Shown here: piece after piece, positions 37,716 through 51,348 of the stretch
Numbering within the stretch: the first letter of the stretch is position 1
Layout: each line of letters opens with the position of its first letter
Assembly: GCA_003254905.1 (NCBI GenBank)
Contig: QANU01005526.1
Location: 189,887-253,886, forward strand
DNA from: Nissolia schottii
Taxonomy: Eukaryota; Streptophyta; Magnoliopsida; Fabales; Fabaceae
Length of the DNA stretch: 64,000 bases
Direction: 5' to 3'
The notes under the pieces: model-generated
What the model saw: the letters and a program-made list of their open reading frames with translations, nothing else
Databases searched by the model: none
Told to the model about the DNA's origin: nothing
Position numbers and translations under genes: made by a program

Positions 37716-38385
37716 TTAACTGTAACACTGTTCAGTTGCCCCTAACAAAGTACTGGTTCCGGCTGGCTCTGGCGTCCACAACTCTGCTTGTCTTCCGATA
37801 CCTGCTCCGTCTCGGCGTTCACATCATGCTACCTGGAGTCATAAGGTAGTGGGGATGAGAACGGTAGGTTCTCAGTGGAAAACTGTAGCTCTGCGCTCTT
37901 GGGTTTCATTTAGTTATACTCCAGGCCGTTCAGGTGTTTCTAAGTGAACATGCATACTAACATTCCTACTGATTATTATCTGGCCTAAAGTACTGAACAA
38001 CTTTATCTATGTTACTAAGTGATAGGGGAACTACTCTTGCTTATTAAGTTCTCGGGCTTGTTACTTTCCTGCGCATACTTACATAGCCGTCTCGAGTGTT
38101 CTCTTGACGGTACTTACATCATATTTACTTATCGTCTTCATATTTACTTATCTTCTTACTTATTTACTTATCTTCTTACTTATTCATACTTCCATACATA
38201 CATTTTCACATACGTTACATACATACATACATTCAAACACATACTATAATTCTTTCTTTCTTTCTTTCATACTTTACTCTTTTCGTTCTTTTTATACTTT
38301 ACTTTCCTTTCATACTTTCATGCTTTCATACTTTCATGCTTTCATACTTTCATATTCTTTTCTTTGTTTGATTCATCTTTCCTGC

Positions 38386-38772
38386 AAGCCACCTACGTAC
38401 CGGAAAGTGAATCCGCCGCCAACCACCTACCGACAGCAATCATCATCATAATCGATTCATTTCTCCTGCCAGCCACCTACTGACAAGAAAGTGAATCCAT
38501 TGCCAGCCACCTACCGACAACAATCATAATACATCATTGATTCCCCTTTCTTGCCAGCCACCTACCGACAAAAAAGTGAATCCGTTGCCAGCCACATACC
38601 AATAACAACCATCGTCCCCTCCCCTGTCATCCACCTGCAGACAGGGAATTGACCCCTTTCCTGCCAGCCACCTACCGACAGGAAGGTTGTGCATCATAAT
38701 CGATTCATCTCTCCTGCCAGCCACCTACTGACAGAAGAGTGAACCCGCTGCCAGCCACCTACCGACAGCAAC
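38386..38772. repeat. Ten diverged copies of gccagccacctaccgacag in LTR copy A
   Basis: A 19-20 base word recurs about ten times at 30-60 bp spacing (near 38386, 38418, 38468, 38502, 38552, 38588, 38626, 38662, 38717 and 38751), with gtgaatccg and catcat/cgattcat linkers between. It lies in the downstream part of the solo LTR, sense on the minus strand. Confidence 0.8.
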
Positions 38773-39115
38773 ATCATCTTTCCTTTCTTTCTCCTAGTCT
38801 TTCATCATATCATCTTTTCTTTCTCATAACATTTCTTCTTATCTTTCCTTCCATTACACATAGCATGGCATGACTTGTTCCCTAAGGTTCAGTTCAATTA
38901 TAATCTTTACTCATTACTTGATTAACTTCTAGTCCTGTAAATGTACCTTAACGTGATGCATGGCACTATAACATATTAATTTCAATAATCATAATGCATG
39001 GACTTCTAACATACTACATCACATAGTCACATACTTCAGTCATATTCATCATTTAAATCATAACTCGTTGGATTATGTGCCTCAAGACAGCTTCCATAAG
39101 ACGTTCTGGTCTCAG

Positions 39116-39402
39116 GCCGCTCAGCGGAACCTCTTGTTCGCTCAGCGGTCTGAGCTCATCTCGCTCAGCGATCAGAGCCGCATCGCTGAGCGGTGAAAGC
39201 TTACTCGCTCAGCGGTAACTCCTTTCGCTCAGCGGGCTGGGGCTCGGTTTTCAAAAATATCTTTTCATCCTTATCCTCATCCTTTGTGACCTTCAGGCCG
39301 CTCAGCGGGTCCTTCTGATCGCTCAGCGCCCTGGAGTTCACGTGTTAAAAACATGTGTTTTTGATGCACTCCGCTCAGCGACGCCTGGGGCCGCTCAGTG
39401 GT
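39116..39402. repeat. Array of cgctcagcg words in LTR copy A
   Basis: The nonamer cgctcagcg, or its reverse complement, occurs about ten times in 290 bp, about 450 bp downstream of the minus-strand TATA box. In a transcript these would lie in the leader and could pair with each other. Confidence 0.8.
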
Positions 39403-40662
39403 ACCTGGGCGAGGCTGAAACCGAGTGCATGATTTTCTTTCTTTTCTCTTCCTCCTTTCTCATGGCCACTTCTTGAGGTTCTCACACATATTCCAACCAT
39501 CATAAAACTAGCTATTCCAGGTCACAGGACCCTTCAGAATCATCTCCCTATCCTAACCAAAGTTCTAGCATACATAAACATACATAAACATAGAAGCATA
39601 CACACACATAAACTCATAACAACCACCAAGGAGGTGAGTAAGCTAGAGTTACCCACTTTCTTTAGAGGCTTGGAAGGCAGATTGGATGATGAGAGAATTG
39701 GGGGAGAGTGGTCCTCCGAGAGTTGAGCTTTTGCCTAGCTTCCGTCAGATTTCTGCAGCGCGTCCGCAGAGCTCTTGGGCAGAGTTTCGGCACTCCAAAG
39801 AGGATGGAGAAGTGAAAAATGAAGGCTGATGGCAAGGCCTTTATATAGGCACGAAAATTGCCTATCTTTCCCATTTTACCCTTGCCCATAATTACCAAAA
39901 TGCCATTTCCTATTTACTTTATTAATTAATTACTTCAAAAGATAATTAAGGGGTCAAATCAATGAATAGTAATTGAATTTTATATTATTTTCCCTTCCAA
40001 TCTGATTCCTCACCTGGTGGTTGTCATTTTTGACCGCCTCCCGGTCCCGTTTCGCTCGTGTTTTGTCACTTGCAGTGCCGGTGCGTCGCGCACGGTCATC
40101 CAAAAAATATTCCGCTTATACCGTCGCGATCCTCTATTTTCCCCCTACATGGGAATATTATTGGTTTAAGGCATTTGTGAATTTTTATCCGGAGGATTAT
40201 TTTTCACAGATACCTTTTACACGTCATCAAGCCCCGGTGACCGCAGACCGTTGTTCTGCTCGCGGTTTCGTTACTTCCCGACCTTCCCAATGGGGTCGTG
40301 GGACTATTCTAAGGTGTCTAACACTTTTCCCTGGTACCGGTTGGGTTTCCAGAGACTCGGGACTCTCTGCTCAATTTTACCGGCTAAACGAGAGAAAACG
40401 GGGTTGTTCTAGTGTCTGCAGAATCGTCCGAAACTGAGCGGAACTCCGTTTTTTCGGCAGTCTGGACTTACCATCCAATCCCAAGGGCCATAAGGGATTA
40501 TTTAAGTGTCATTGGAATTTTGAGAAACTAAACAGAAAATCCTCTACGGACACGTCCGTCCTTAAGGGTTTAGGTTTCTACCTGGTTAACCCACATAAGG
40601 GCTTCTATGGATATTTCTCCTATGAAATTCTTACTAAGGAAAAAGTAGGATGTTACATTAAC

Positions 40663-41540
40663 CCCGAAAAAAGTTATCCAAAAATGGATTTGACCTAAAG
40701 TTTCAAGGCATGTCTGACGACCTTGCCACCTATCTTTGATTTGAGGAAGCAACCATCACTAAAGCAATTGATTTTGTAGCCATGAAGCAATTACAGTTTT
40801 ATCCTAGATCTCACTCCCGTGAAAACAATCTAAATAACATAACATAATAACATGGACATGATAAGGTAATTGATAACTGATAGCGTAACATGACTTTATT
40901 CATAAATATTCATACACATGCAACATGACATATTTAATGCAATAAAACATACGGCCCCATGTAGTTCTAAAAAGATTTTCATGACTTTCTAAAATAGTTT
41001 CATAAATATCTACTTTAATAAATAAAGAAGTTTTTAAATAAATAACTATTTTCATGAACAAAGAAATTCCTAATAACAACTAACTTCATAAATACTTACA
41101 AGAAAATACTAAGTTCCACCTCCTAGGATTTCGTAAAAACATGCATAATTTTCTTAAAATAAATAATGGTCTGAAAATAGACCGTGAAGAAGTCACTCAC
41201 CTGGAAATGGCTGACCGCTAAGGAGCACTAGTGCTGGGAGCTCTTGACACCCTACTTAGAGGCACTGCTTCTCCACGAACAGAATAACGAGAGGAAGAAA
41301 GACTAAAAGTGGAACCTTCAAACTCTTAAGTAAAAGTCTAAACACTCTTGGGAGACTTCTATATACAGGGGAAGCTCTTCATCACGTTTCCCAATGTAAG
41401 ACTCAAAATCCCGCATTGCTATAGCGTTCCTTGAGCACTGCAGCGCCCCCGTAATGCCGTGTCGTTGCAGCGTGCCCTGGGCGCTACAACGCACAACCGT
41501 TTCCTCGTTGTTTTCCCCCCTAATTCTATGGGTTATTATA
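40663..41540 (-). mobile_element. LTR-like remnant flanking solo LTR A
   Basis: On the minus strand: palindromic words (cgctatagcaatgc, gcgctgcagtgc, gcgttgtagcgcc) at 41400-41510, a TATA box (ctgtatatagaag) near 41360, and a leader to about 41190 (gtgagtgacttcttc). This is probably the rest of the LTR into which copy A inserted, but the link to 36500-37715 could not be proven. Confidence 0.4.
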
Positions 41541-44440
41541 AACTCAATTGAGAATCACAATATGGTTACCATTGATTATAAAGTAGTGATTCAATTAATA
41601 TCTATCTCATTTGTTGAGTAAATTGCGGTATTGTCGGAGTCCACAGTTCATCTATTTGTTTCTTGTAGGTCCAATGAAGAGTTTGAGATGCTCAAAATAA
41701 ATTATTTATTGTTAAAACTTAGTTGTCATATGAGAGGCTCCCAATTTAGTGTCATTTAGACCAATTTTCTCTTGTGCTTGTGTGGTCTTTTATGAATTTT
41801 TCTTGTATTTGTTTCTTATGAAATAAATATTTTTAACTTTGTAAAAAAATAATTTTAATTTTAATTGATTTTTAATAATTATTTTAAGAAATCATTTCTT
41901 TGATGTGATTTATTTTCCATTAGTCTAGATCACCAATAGATAGCTATTTCCTTCTATTAGCGTCTATTTTTCCAAAAAAAAATGAAAACAAAAAATAGAA
42001 GTCAATCTTAAATCCTTTCACCCATTTTTATTCCATCAAGAATGTACTTGATCAAAAATGCATGTGGAGCCATATCGGTTTTATCACTTATTAAAACATG
42101 CATTATATGTAAATATGTTGGTATATTTCAGGCCGATTGGGTGTGGTTGGTTGTAGGTTTGCCATATTCTCAAAATCAACTAGTTAGAATTGGATTCTAA
42201 GAATCAAGCCAATTCTAAGAATCAAGTGTGGAGTTGTAAATTGGCTAAGTTTACCAGTTACAAGGGTTCCCAACCTTCTTAATAAAGCGATTGGCTTCGA
42301 GATTAAACTAACAAAGTAAATTTAGAATAAAGGACCAATTTTTTTTGTTTATCATGATCATGTCATTGAAGTACATTAAACAGATGTTACGATAGGATTC
42401 TATGGATCCCTTGTACAAGTAAAGGGGTCGCAAAAAAACGTAAATTACATGAAATATATAGGAAATTAATGTTGTAAAGGAAAGTTGTAAATTGTAGAAT
42501 TGTAAATGGATTGAAATGCAAAGACACACGAAAGTAAAGGCAAAGTGAAAATTGTTGTGTCGAGTTGTGGATCCCTTGTGATGTGATGGTTGTCTTCTAT
42601 TTATAATTCAATATCATCCTTCGCTGTAGCTTGTCACCGCTTCTCGTGGTGGTGGATGATCACATAGTCTTGAGTTGAATAACTGCTGATAATTAATTGT
42701 CGTTGTCCACCTTCGTGTGTTGCTTCCTATTACGAGGCATGGCATTGTGGGCCTTGTAACTACTTCCTTGAAAACCTCTGCTATGAAATGCCTTACGACC
42801 CTTGTTCTTTGGCAACCCATTACTCGGGTATGCTCCTGGTTAAGCGAGTCATATGTTTATTAAGATTCTTGCCTTCGTGGGTATAAACCCAGGGAATTTC
42901 TCAGCAACCACTACCTAAGTGTATTCTTTGCAAGTCGGATGTATGGTTGCTAACGTACTTAGTAATGGGTTGCCATTTTTTCACCTTAGATCAGCTAACC
43001 TTAGTCTCATGTCTTGGACATATTAGCAGTCGAGCTCAATTGTTTTAAATTGTGGGAGATATTGCTCTCATAATTTTGAGGAATGAAACATTAAAGGTTA
43101 CTCTCCCTCTTAACAAGTGTCCTCATCTTTACGAGGACTAAGTTGTTTATCACTTGTCTAACAGCTTGTTAGTAAAACTCAATTATTTATGAAGCGTTAC
43201 TTGTGAACCAATTCAGCAGCCACCTTGTGTCTCAGTTGGGCTGCCATTATCCTTTCAGAATTGATTTAATTTCATTTGGACCCAAATTATACAATGTTAG
43301 CATTCATCTTCATAAATCAGCTCAATTGCAATTTATGTGCTGAAACTACCAAAAAAGAAATTTTGGAATTTTTAATAAAAAAACAATGGTACTTGTAAAA
43401 TGGAATAAAGTAATACGACCTTTTTACACATTAATTTTATATCTTTTCTAAATTATCATATTAAGATAGCAGATTATTAACAATGAAAATAATGTATGTT
43501 ATTTTTAAAAAAATAAAAATACCATACTTTTTAATTTTTTTTAATATTCTAATGTTATAATTTGACATACTCACTAACATTGTTATATGAATGTAAATAA
43601 AATAATTATTATACTAAATTATTAAAATAAAAACAAAATATAAGTGTTGTATCAAATTTATACTTTTTTAAAATGATTGAAAAGATTAAATATTCTCAAT
43701 AAATATAGTGTCACTAATATTAGCAAATCAATTCTAAAGAATTTACATCAATAAAATAATTTAATAATTTTAAATAATAAATAACTAAATAATAATGCAA
43801 ACAAAAATCATGTATATAAAGAAAATATAAATTAAATATCAATACTAATTAGTAAATTATTTTGTATAATAAATAGTTTAGTAAACTAATTGTTTTGTTT
43901 TAATTAGTAAAGCATTTTGGGTCAAAATGTATGTTTTGAAAATAAAAGAAGGGAAATATAGTAAAGGCATCTCTATGCATAGGAGAAGATAATTTACACA
44001 AATTTAATATAAGTTTGAGACATTACCTGTGTGCTCTGGCTACAATCTAACATAGCTTACAAGTATGAGTAGTTTCATGTGGGAGCATTCTCTTGTATAA
44101 TTAAGAATCTAGATATATTTTTACTTTGGCTACATTTTTAAGTTTTTTTTATACAAATCTAAAGGAAAATAATCATAATGACTTAAATAGTGAAAACATT
44201 TGAATAGAAAGATTGATTGAACTCAATTGTGAATCATACCAAAAATGTTATTAAATAGATAAATTGATTACAATAATAATTTATTTATATAAAAATAAAA
44301 GAAAGATAAGTCTAAACCTATAGAAAAAATAAAACAAACAAATACAAATTCTACCAAACTAATTTAAATTCTAACCAACCCTAATTATTATCCTTTTACT
44401 TTGTCAAATAAAACTTGCAAGTAATAATTTGATGAAATTC
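41540..44440. other. Intergenic DNA
   Basis: No gene or element with definable ends. 42300-43200 is less AT-rich and could be an old retroelement; no coding block is recognisable. 43350-43900 is extremely AT-rich. Confidence 0.45.
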
Positions 44441-46640
44441 AAAAGAAGGCAGCCAGGCCCATTTTCAGTCTGAAACTCCAACCCCACACTCCCCACAGAA
44501 GGGAGGCAGCAGCTACTGCCGCCAATCATATGGTAAACACGGTCTATGTTCTACAACTTCCACTTCATAAAGAGAGATTGTTAATGTTGGCGGAGTGGTA
44601 AGTAATATTATATTATCATCACTTCTAAAATGATATTTTAATTTTATATAACGGAACGAATATTTACTATTAATTATCACTTGAATGTGAAATATTAGCT
44701 TAAAAATGAGTTAAACTAGTCTGTTTTTATGAATATATTTAATTATTGAGAAATCTTTTTATCCCACGTATTATTCTCTAAAAATATCAATTTGACTTAC
44801 CTTTTGAATTATTTTTATAATATACCAGTGACATCAAACATATTATTCTCTAAAAAAAAGATTAATTTGACTTATCGTAAGATTAATGAGAAATCTTTTT
44901 GTCGAACATGTTAGTCTCAAAAAAAAAAAAATTAATTTGACCATCTCAAGAATTGTTTTAAGAATTTTATTTGTTAAAGATGAATTTGTCCAATGAAACT
45001 TTCACCATGAATTAATTCAAGGTTTTACTCATAATTTTATCATAGTTATCTAAAATTGCAATGAATCTGCCCCCAACACAAACCAATGGTGTTACTGCAT
45101 TCAAGATTGAGGAAGAGGAAAAAAAAAAGTCGGCTGAATTATTAAAAGGAAGCATGATATATATTCAATCAAGCACAATCATGTAAACAGCAGAGCCTGG
45201 TGTGTTAAAATAATTTTGTACAAGAAAAAGGCTTGGAAAATCGGTAAAATGTTAGTGTCATTGGTAAAAGTGGATAAGTTCGTAAGTTTGTTAATGATTT
45301 ATATCTCCCTATATTAATCGATTTGCAATACTCTGTTCTTTTACAAATACCAAAGTATGGTAAAGCTGAAAATTGTCCGTTGTCGGCGTTTCCTTCTTGT
45401 GTTTGAAATATGCATGCAGGTTTGCACATGCTCCTTGGTAATCATGAAATCAGCTAGGCCGAAAGCAGTCAACAACATTAGTGCAAACAATGTTATTTGA
45501 GTTGTACTATTCACAGCGCAATAAAACCGCACCATAAAACTACCACTCTTCAAACAAGTTAACACCACACCTATTTCCTCTATCATTTTAATTTCCACCC
45601 TCATTCTATGTAGTACACATTTCTTTTCGAGATGAATCTACGGTACGGGTTGTAGCCCCTTTAAACTTAATGATTACTGTCACATGTATGCACGTAGATG
45701 TGTATTTGAGAAATGTTTAAGAGACCTAACTCATGAGTTTAAGCATCAATTTGCACTTTTTGATGAATGACAGTTGATATTTTATTTTATATTTTGTCAC
45801 TTAAAATGTGAAATGACATTCATCAAAGTGTATAAGTTGATGATATTTAGACTTATAAGTCAAATCTCTCCAACATTACTGGTGTAACTCATTTATTAAA
45901 GACTTAGTAGTTGTGAAGCGTTGGAGTACCCACGGCTAGTTTTTTATATCCAAACAAAAAACTTGAATTTAAAACCTTACTTAAGATAAATAAATATTGA
46001 ATTACCTGGATCAACAGGTGTCAACTAACCTCTTTTTTCTTTTTACCTTTTCTCTTCATTTTGATGTAAAAATGGGTAAGATCACAATTATTAACGAAAG
46101 AAACGTGGTCAATTATATCCCTAAGAAATTCCCTTTTTTTTGCTTGTTTTTGCTTCTCCGAAAAAGCAAGACCAAGGCACTTGCATTTCGTAAAACAAGA
46201 CACTTTTATTATGATATGCAATGTTACTGATTGTTCATCACCATTTTGAACATCAATTGTCAAACAAACATCACCAATGTCTGCCACTTGCTACGCGTGA
46301 GGCTTCTTTCTACCTATAAGCATGAAATAATATTAACTCAAAGTATACACCAAACAAAATCTACTACCTCAGTAAAGCAATAATAAATTAGATGAGGAAT
46401 GGTGAAAAGTGATTCTCATTTCATTCATAATTGTATATATACATAAGGGAAGGCTCATGATATGGAGCATGCATAGACCTTATCACAAAAAATCCCAAGT
46501 TCTCTAACAAACTAACAAAATGTAACTGATCTATGCCAGCTAAGCTAATAGTCTAACTAACTATTTACAGCAAATCAAAAACTAATATTTACATGTAACC
46601 CAGTAAAAAAAGGAGACATTTCTAATGCTATATTGAAGGT
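44440..46640. other. Intergenic DNA with a possible copia LTR end
   Basis: A minus-strand open frame at 45341-45604 (87 codons) has one hydrophobic stretch and no known domain; it is not called as a gene. Around 46370-46600 the sequence resembles an isolated copia LTR (ttgtatatatacataaggg, ctaacaaactaac), without a partner. Confidence 0.35.
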
Positions 46641-46643
46641 TAT

Positions 46644-48521
46644 TGTACCAGACTCGGCCTAAGAGACCCAATGACAAGGCCAATTAGGGCAGCCCAAAGC
46701 ATATGCTCACGGGTTAACTTAGACCGACTCGATCTATGGAAATTCGGTCTAAGGAGACCCTCTTTTACCATGATCTGCAACCTGGTGTGAAATACATGCT
46801 CGTAACCACCATCATGAAGACATGGGTGGCTACGACAACTAGGGAAGGATCTCATAACTCTCCACTCAGCACACTCTGAGGCTGACAACTTCTCTCTCTA
46901 TGTGCTTACACTATAAATGTAGAACATCCATCGTAGTACAGATAAGTTTTTTCCAACACTGTTTCCCAACACAAGATTGTGTTCTGACTTTGCAATCAGA
47001 GTCCCTTGAAAGTCCCTTTCCCAGACACTCTTTGGAACTACTGGAGCTCAGAACCTTTAAGGGATCTCTCATAAGCCATTGAAGCACTCTCAACCCCATT
47101 GGGCTAGGTCAGAACTTTGGTGCCCACTATGGCACCTAGTAAATCAACTCCTACCCCACAAACCTCATACTCTCTCCTCCCCTAATAACCATGGTCGGGA
47201 CCAGGAACTGCAACCACACCCACAAGGCAATGATGGAACATATGAGATTATGAGAAGAGAATTGTAAGAGTTGCGAGACCACAATAAACAGTTAGCTGAC
47301 CACAATAAACAAAGAAAAGAAAGGATCAACCACTATAGACCTTTCAATATCCCCTACAATAATGCGATGAGTTCGGAGGAAAAGCTGAAGTAGCTCAAGG
47401 TCTACATAGATAGAATCCTAAGCCCTAACAGACCCATCTACCCAAGAGTAAAGGTCGAAACTCTCTCCAGTATCCTCAATGTCAGAACTGTTGTTAGTTG
47501 TCTCAGGGACTATTTCCTCAAACATGGCTACACTGAAATTGTGAAAACAAAGAAAATAAGGAGAGACAAGTGCACACTCACAGTGAGAAAAAGGGAAAAG
47601 AAAAGGCAAAGATCATAGAAACGCAGCGAAGGATTTTTTCTAAGAAGTCAAGATGTTCAGTGAAGTTTTCTTGGAAGGCAACGACGGACGAATAGGAAAG
47701 TTTTCCTTTTTCTCCTCCCTCCTATTTAAAGAGCTTGTCTCTACCTCTTATTGTTAAGATTTGACAATTGATAATTAGAGTATCAAAGGTCATACCTAAT
47801 CTCACTGTTAAAAGAGCCAAGGGCTCAGATTTGATCGAATTAAATCGAACGAACACCACTCATATAGGCTAGGTAGCCATCATAACTGTTGTCATATCAA
47901 GGGTCATATCATGGGGCTTTGTGTTCACACATGGAAGAATTCCTCACCCTACATTTGGCCAGCTAGAACATACTACGTAAAGAACAATCGTCAAAAAGTT
48001 GCTAGCTCAACCCAAAACCAAGCAAAACTACTCGATAGAGGCTAAGGCTAGATCAAAGAGCTCGGCCTACGACGGGAAGACTACTCGACAGGGCTTGGAA
48101 ACAAGTTGAGCTCGGCTAAGTGATCGCTTGAGTCAGGGGCCCTAAGCCAAACTCATGATTAGGACACTTTCATTCCTGCCACTAGGCCATCTATACTCGA
48201 AATTAACTTTAATAAGCTCGGATATCCCCTCATCATTAATGACCAAGCTTAGGGGATGTGTACCAGACTCGACCTAAGAGACCTAGTGGCAAGGCCCAAT
48301 AGGGAAGCCTAGAGCAAGAGCTTGCGAGTAGGCCCAAATCAACTCGGTTGGTGACAATCCGGTTCAGGAAAACCCTCTTTCCCCATGACCTGCAACCTAG
48401 CGCAGAACATGTGCCCGTAACCACCATCATGAGGAGGTGGGTGGCTACCACAAGTTGGGAAGGATCCCATAACTTCCCACTCAAGCCACTGAAGCACTCT
48501 CAACTTCATTGGGCCAGGTCA
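46644..48521 (+). mobile_element. Non-autonomous LTR retrotransposon with gag remnant
   Basis: Left LTR 46644-47111 and right LTR 48259-48521 both start tgtaccagactcg and end ggg.aggtca. The right copy lacks about 200 bp present in the left copy. A primer site of the tggtgcccactatgg type follows the left LTR, and a polypurine run (aggggatg) precedes the right LTR. The 1.1-kb interior contains Gag-like coding with stops (including LRDHNKQLADHNKQ, near 47260-47310) but no pol. No matching 5-bp flanks were found, so one edge may be eroded. Confidence 0.62.
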
Positions 48522-49275
48522 GATGATGCCTCTACTTTAATGTGTGCAGCTACTTGGTGAATTTGGAGGACCATAAAATGATCGTATAATGCAAAACAAT
48601 TGCCGGGAAGATGATAGACTTTTGCGGTAGATTAGCATTGCAGTAGATACCGTCCCAACAGTTTCACAAGAGATGCACCGCAGTGTTAGAGAGGCATGAT
48701 TGGTGAAGTGGAGCAATACCTGACGGTTTTGTTGGATTAAATGTGGATTGAGAGCCCTAGAAGAAATTCTGGACATGCTGGATTTGGAGGGGTTTATTGG
48801 AGGTAAAAATAGAAACTGGTTGGTAGAATTTGAAGATTCTATTGGTTTTGCAAGTAATCTTCTTCCTAAACTGCTATTCGGTTATTGACTTTCAAGCAGA
48901 TTTGCGTACCCTTGCCGCGTTATCGATGATCCTACCAATGCTATTCATCCTCTTCTACTTGTGTATTATAGAACTCTTTTTGAGGTTAGCCTTTTAGTTT
49001 TATTTCAGATGTGTAAAGAAAGAATCTTCGTTATTAGATGAAACAAAAAATAAAAATACTAACATTTTTGCATTTACTATTTAATTTAATAAAATAAATT
49101 AGTAAAACTAAAAAAAATCAAATACAATCAGACCCTCCAATCAAAATCCCTATTGATTTGAAATTGACAAAAAAAAAGAAGAAGAAATGAGACTTACATT
49201 CAATATTTTAATTGAATTCTATGTAATGATCAATAATTTAATTTGAACATTAGGAATAGCAAGAGTAAAAACAAA
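48522..49275. other. Intergenic DNA
   Basis: No gene recognised. Short open frames here have no domain and no splice-bounded extension. Confidence 0.45.
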
Positions 49276-49279
49276 TGAG

Positions 49280-49425
49280 TAATGATACTATAAACTCTAC
49301 ACGTGACATAATATTATCCATTGTTTTTCATAATATATACATACTTGTAATTATAATAGGTCTTTAATGAATGATATTATGCCACGTGTAGGGTTCATGG
49401 AGAACCTGAGTCTATAATATCATTA
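49280..49425. mobile_element. MITE with ~55-bp inverted arms
   Basis: Left arm taatgatactata ... ctacacgtgacataatatta matches taatgatattata ... ctacacgtggcataatatca read inward from the right end, with a small insertion in the right arm. The conserved cacgtg is present in both arms. Confidence 0.5.
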
Positions 49426-49439
49426 TTATAAACAAACAA

Positions 49440-51345
49440 GGGGAGTTAGAGCAAGATTTCAGGTTTTCAGGACACGCAGCCAGAAACTTTCGAATCACTT
49501 CAACTACAAGAAGTCAGTAACAAGAACCATCCTCTACACAACCAAATTCGTTATCATTGGAACTAATTGCTGTCTCAATGGAAAACCTCAATTTATACAT
49601 ATCCTGCATTAATGAGCCCTTAAATATTGTAACAGGTAGCAACATTCACATCAAAGTTCTGACATGATTTTCTTCAAAATGAAATGCTGGCTCCTCAATC
49701 CATAGTTTGACAATAAGAATATTTATATTCACTCTAATGCTGCTTAATTAAAATATGCCAACTAGACAATTTCCTTAACGATTATGAATTGATGACATTG
49801 AACTAAATCAGTAATCTTGCCTGATGGTTTTTTGTCTTGCAACTTCCAAGCATTTGTTGAAAAAAGGCAGTGCAACTCAAAAAGCCACATTTGTGAAGAA
49901 AAAAACAAACCTGTTCAGTGCTTTCCTAACCATGACCATTATGTTCCTGAGATAAGTTATTTGAACATTCTTTCTCATACTGCCATCCATCTATTCGCAA
50001 CACCTGCAGAGAAGAGTGATAGCGAATTGAAGAAGAACATAAACATATTGTGGATGTCACTACGGATGTCGAGAAAGAATGTCCAAATAACAAAATCTCA
50101 TGTTCCCCCATTCCTCAACTACAACTGCGGAAACCTGGTATGCCATACCATGCTCTACATCACATATGCTGCTATAAATGAACCCTTTCGTTTTGAGGTG
50201 GACAATGAGATCCACCCAGGCAGGAGGAGTATTGGTCTATACTCTATACACCAAGAAACTGTTTTGAAATTCAAGTGAACAAAAAAACACCCATAATAAC
50301 ATGGATCCCTCCACAAAGCAGAGAAGAACTTTGATAAGGTCTTTCCACTGTGATACTTAAGATCAACACTCTCACATTCATTGCAAAGGTGTCATCAAAA
50401 TTATCTATGGGGAGAACTCAAACTTCGAGTTTTCTATTGTCCACTGAATGAAGGCTAAGGAAAAATAAATAAGGGAGTCAAAAGATGATGCAGAGTTACT
50501 GATGTTAAAGGACTTGTTAACAAAACTCTAGAGAAAAAAAGGGTCTAAAACACAATCAAAACCTACTGATATTGATTCCTCTAAGAAACAAATCCAAAAA
50601 ATTCAGGGCCTGGGCAGTAAATAAAACAGCGACAAAGTTAAAGGATAAAACTTGGACAATCAATAATTTCCCAGCTGCAATTTAGTGCTCAACAGAATAT
50701 ACCTCAGTTAAATTGCCAATATAGAAACGGATAATCCCGTCAGGCTCAATGCCAGTAGTAAACACAAATACATTAATGCGTATTTGAGCCCCCCCAGATT
50801 GCAGTCTATAATATATAAGCTAAAATGGATCAGGCTCAATCAACAAAATATGAAACCAGAACTTCCCTAAAGTCAAGGATCTGATTTATCAACCACCTAG
50901 TTCAGTTCACAGAAAAAGGGATTGTTATGCTAGTTTGAATTCCATAACCTGTATCACCAAATCCCAATCAACCAAGCCTTGCAGCACTAGTTGTGACCAT
51001 AAAATGGATCAGTAAGATATATCGGTAATCAAACCATTGAAACCCTAATCAAACAAAACAGATAACAAGAAATTATACAATTCCCAATCTCCGATCCCAA
51101 CAGAAACAAGAAAAACAAAACAAAACTTCCACCTTAGATTCAATTAGTGACTTCCCACTTTCCCATCCAACAAAACCCTAAAATCCCAAAAAGAGACAAT
51201 TTCATTATTAACCAACAAAATTAAAATCCACAGAACAAAATAGAAAAGGAGATTAATTTTACAAACTATACATACACATCACATGAAACGAATCCAGTAT
51301 CCACCAACAACAGCAACAACTAAAAAAGATCGCGCGCGGCATCGA
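49440..51345. other. Downstream flank of the PH-domain gene
   Basis: Probably includes the PH1 3'UTR in its right part. A plus-strand open frame at 49817-50278 (153 codons) has no recognisable domain and no start context that favours it; it may be chance or part of an antisense transcript. Nothing else is visible. Confidence 0.4.
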
Positions 51346-51348
51346 CGA

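Larger units (their letters stand above)
37721..40657 (-). mobile_element. 2.9-kb solo LTR of a Ty3/gypsy (Del/Tekay-like) element, copy A
   Basis: Begins tgtaacactg and ends ggatgttaca, with ttaac on both sides (37716-37720 and 40658-40662), an exact 5-bp duplication. Rejoining the flanks gives a palindromic target, ggggttaacccc. The minus-strand TATA (39841-39848), the gagttaccca leader word (about 39650) and the far left blocks (gtgggg.tgagaa, tctcagtggaaa, aactttatctatgttactaag) match copy B at 54025-57051. The right parts (ccaaaaaatattccg, ataccgtcgcgatcc) match too. No internal genes, so a solo LTR by recombination is inferred. Confidence 0.65.

Noticed and set aside
38386..38772. CRISPR-like spaced repeats
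   Set aside because: Repeats are imperfect, spacers are of unequal length and low complexity, and the context is a plant LTR.
45341..45604. 87-codon minus-strand frame with a hydrophobic segment
   Set aside because: No convincing signal-peptide start, no cysteine pattern and no similarity that I recognise.
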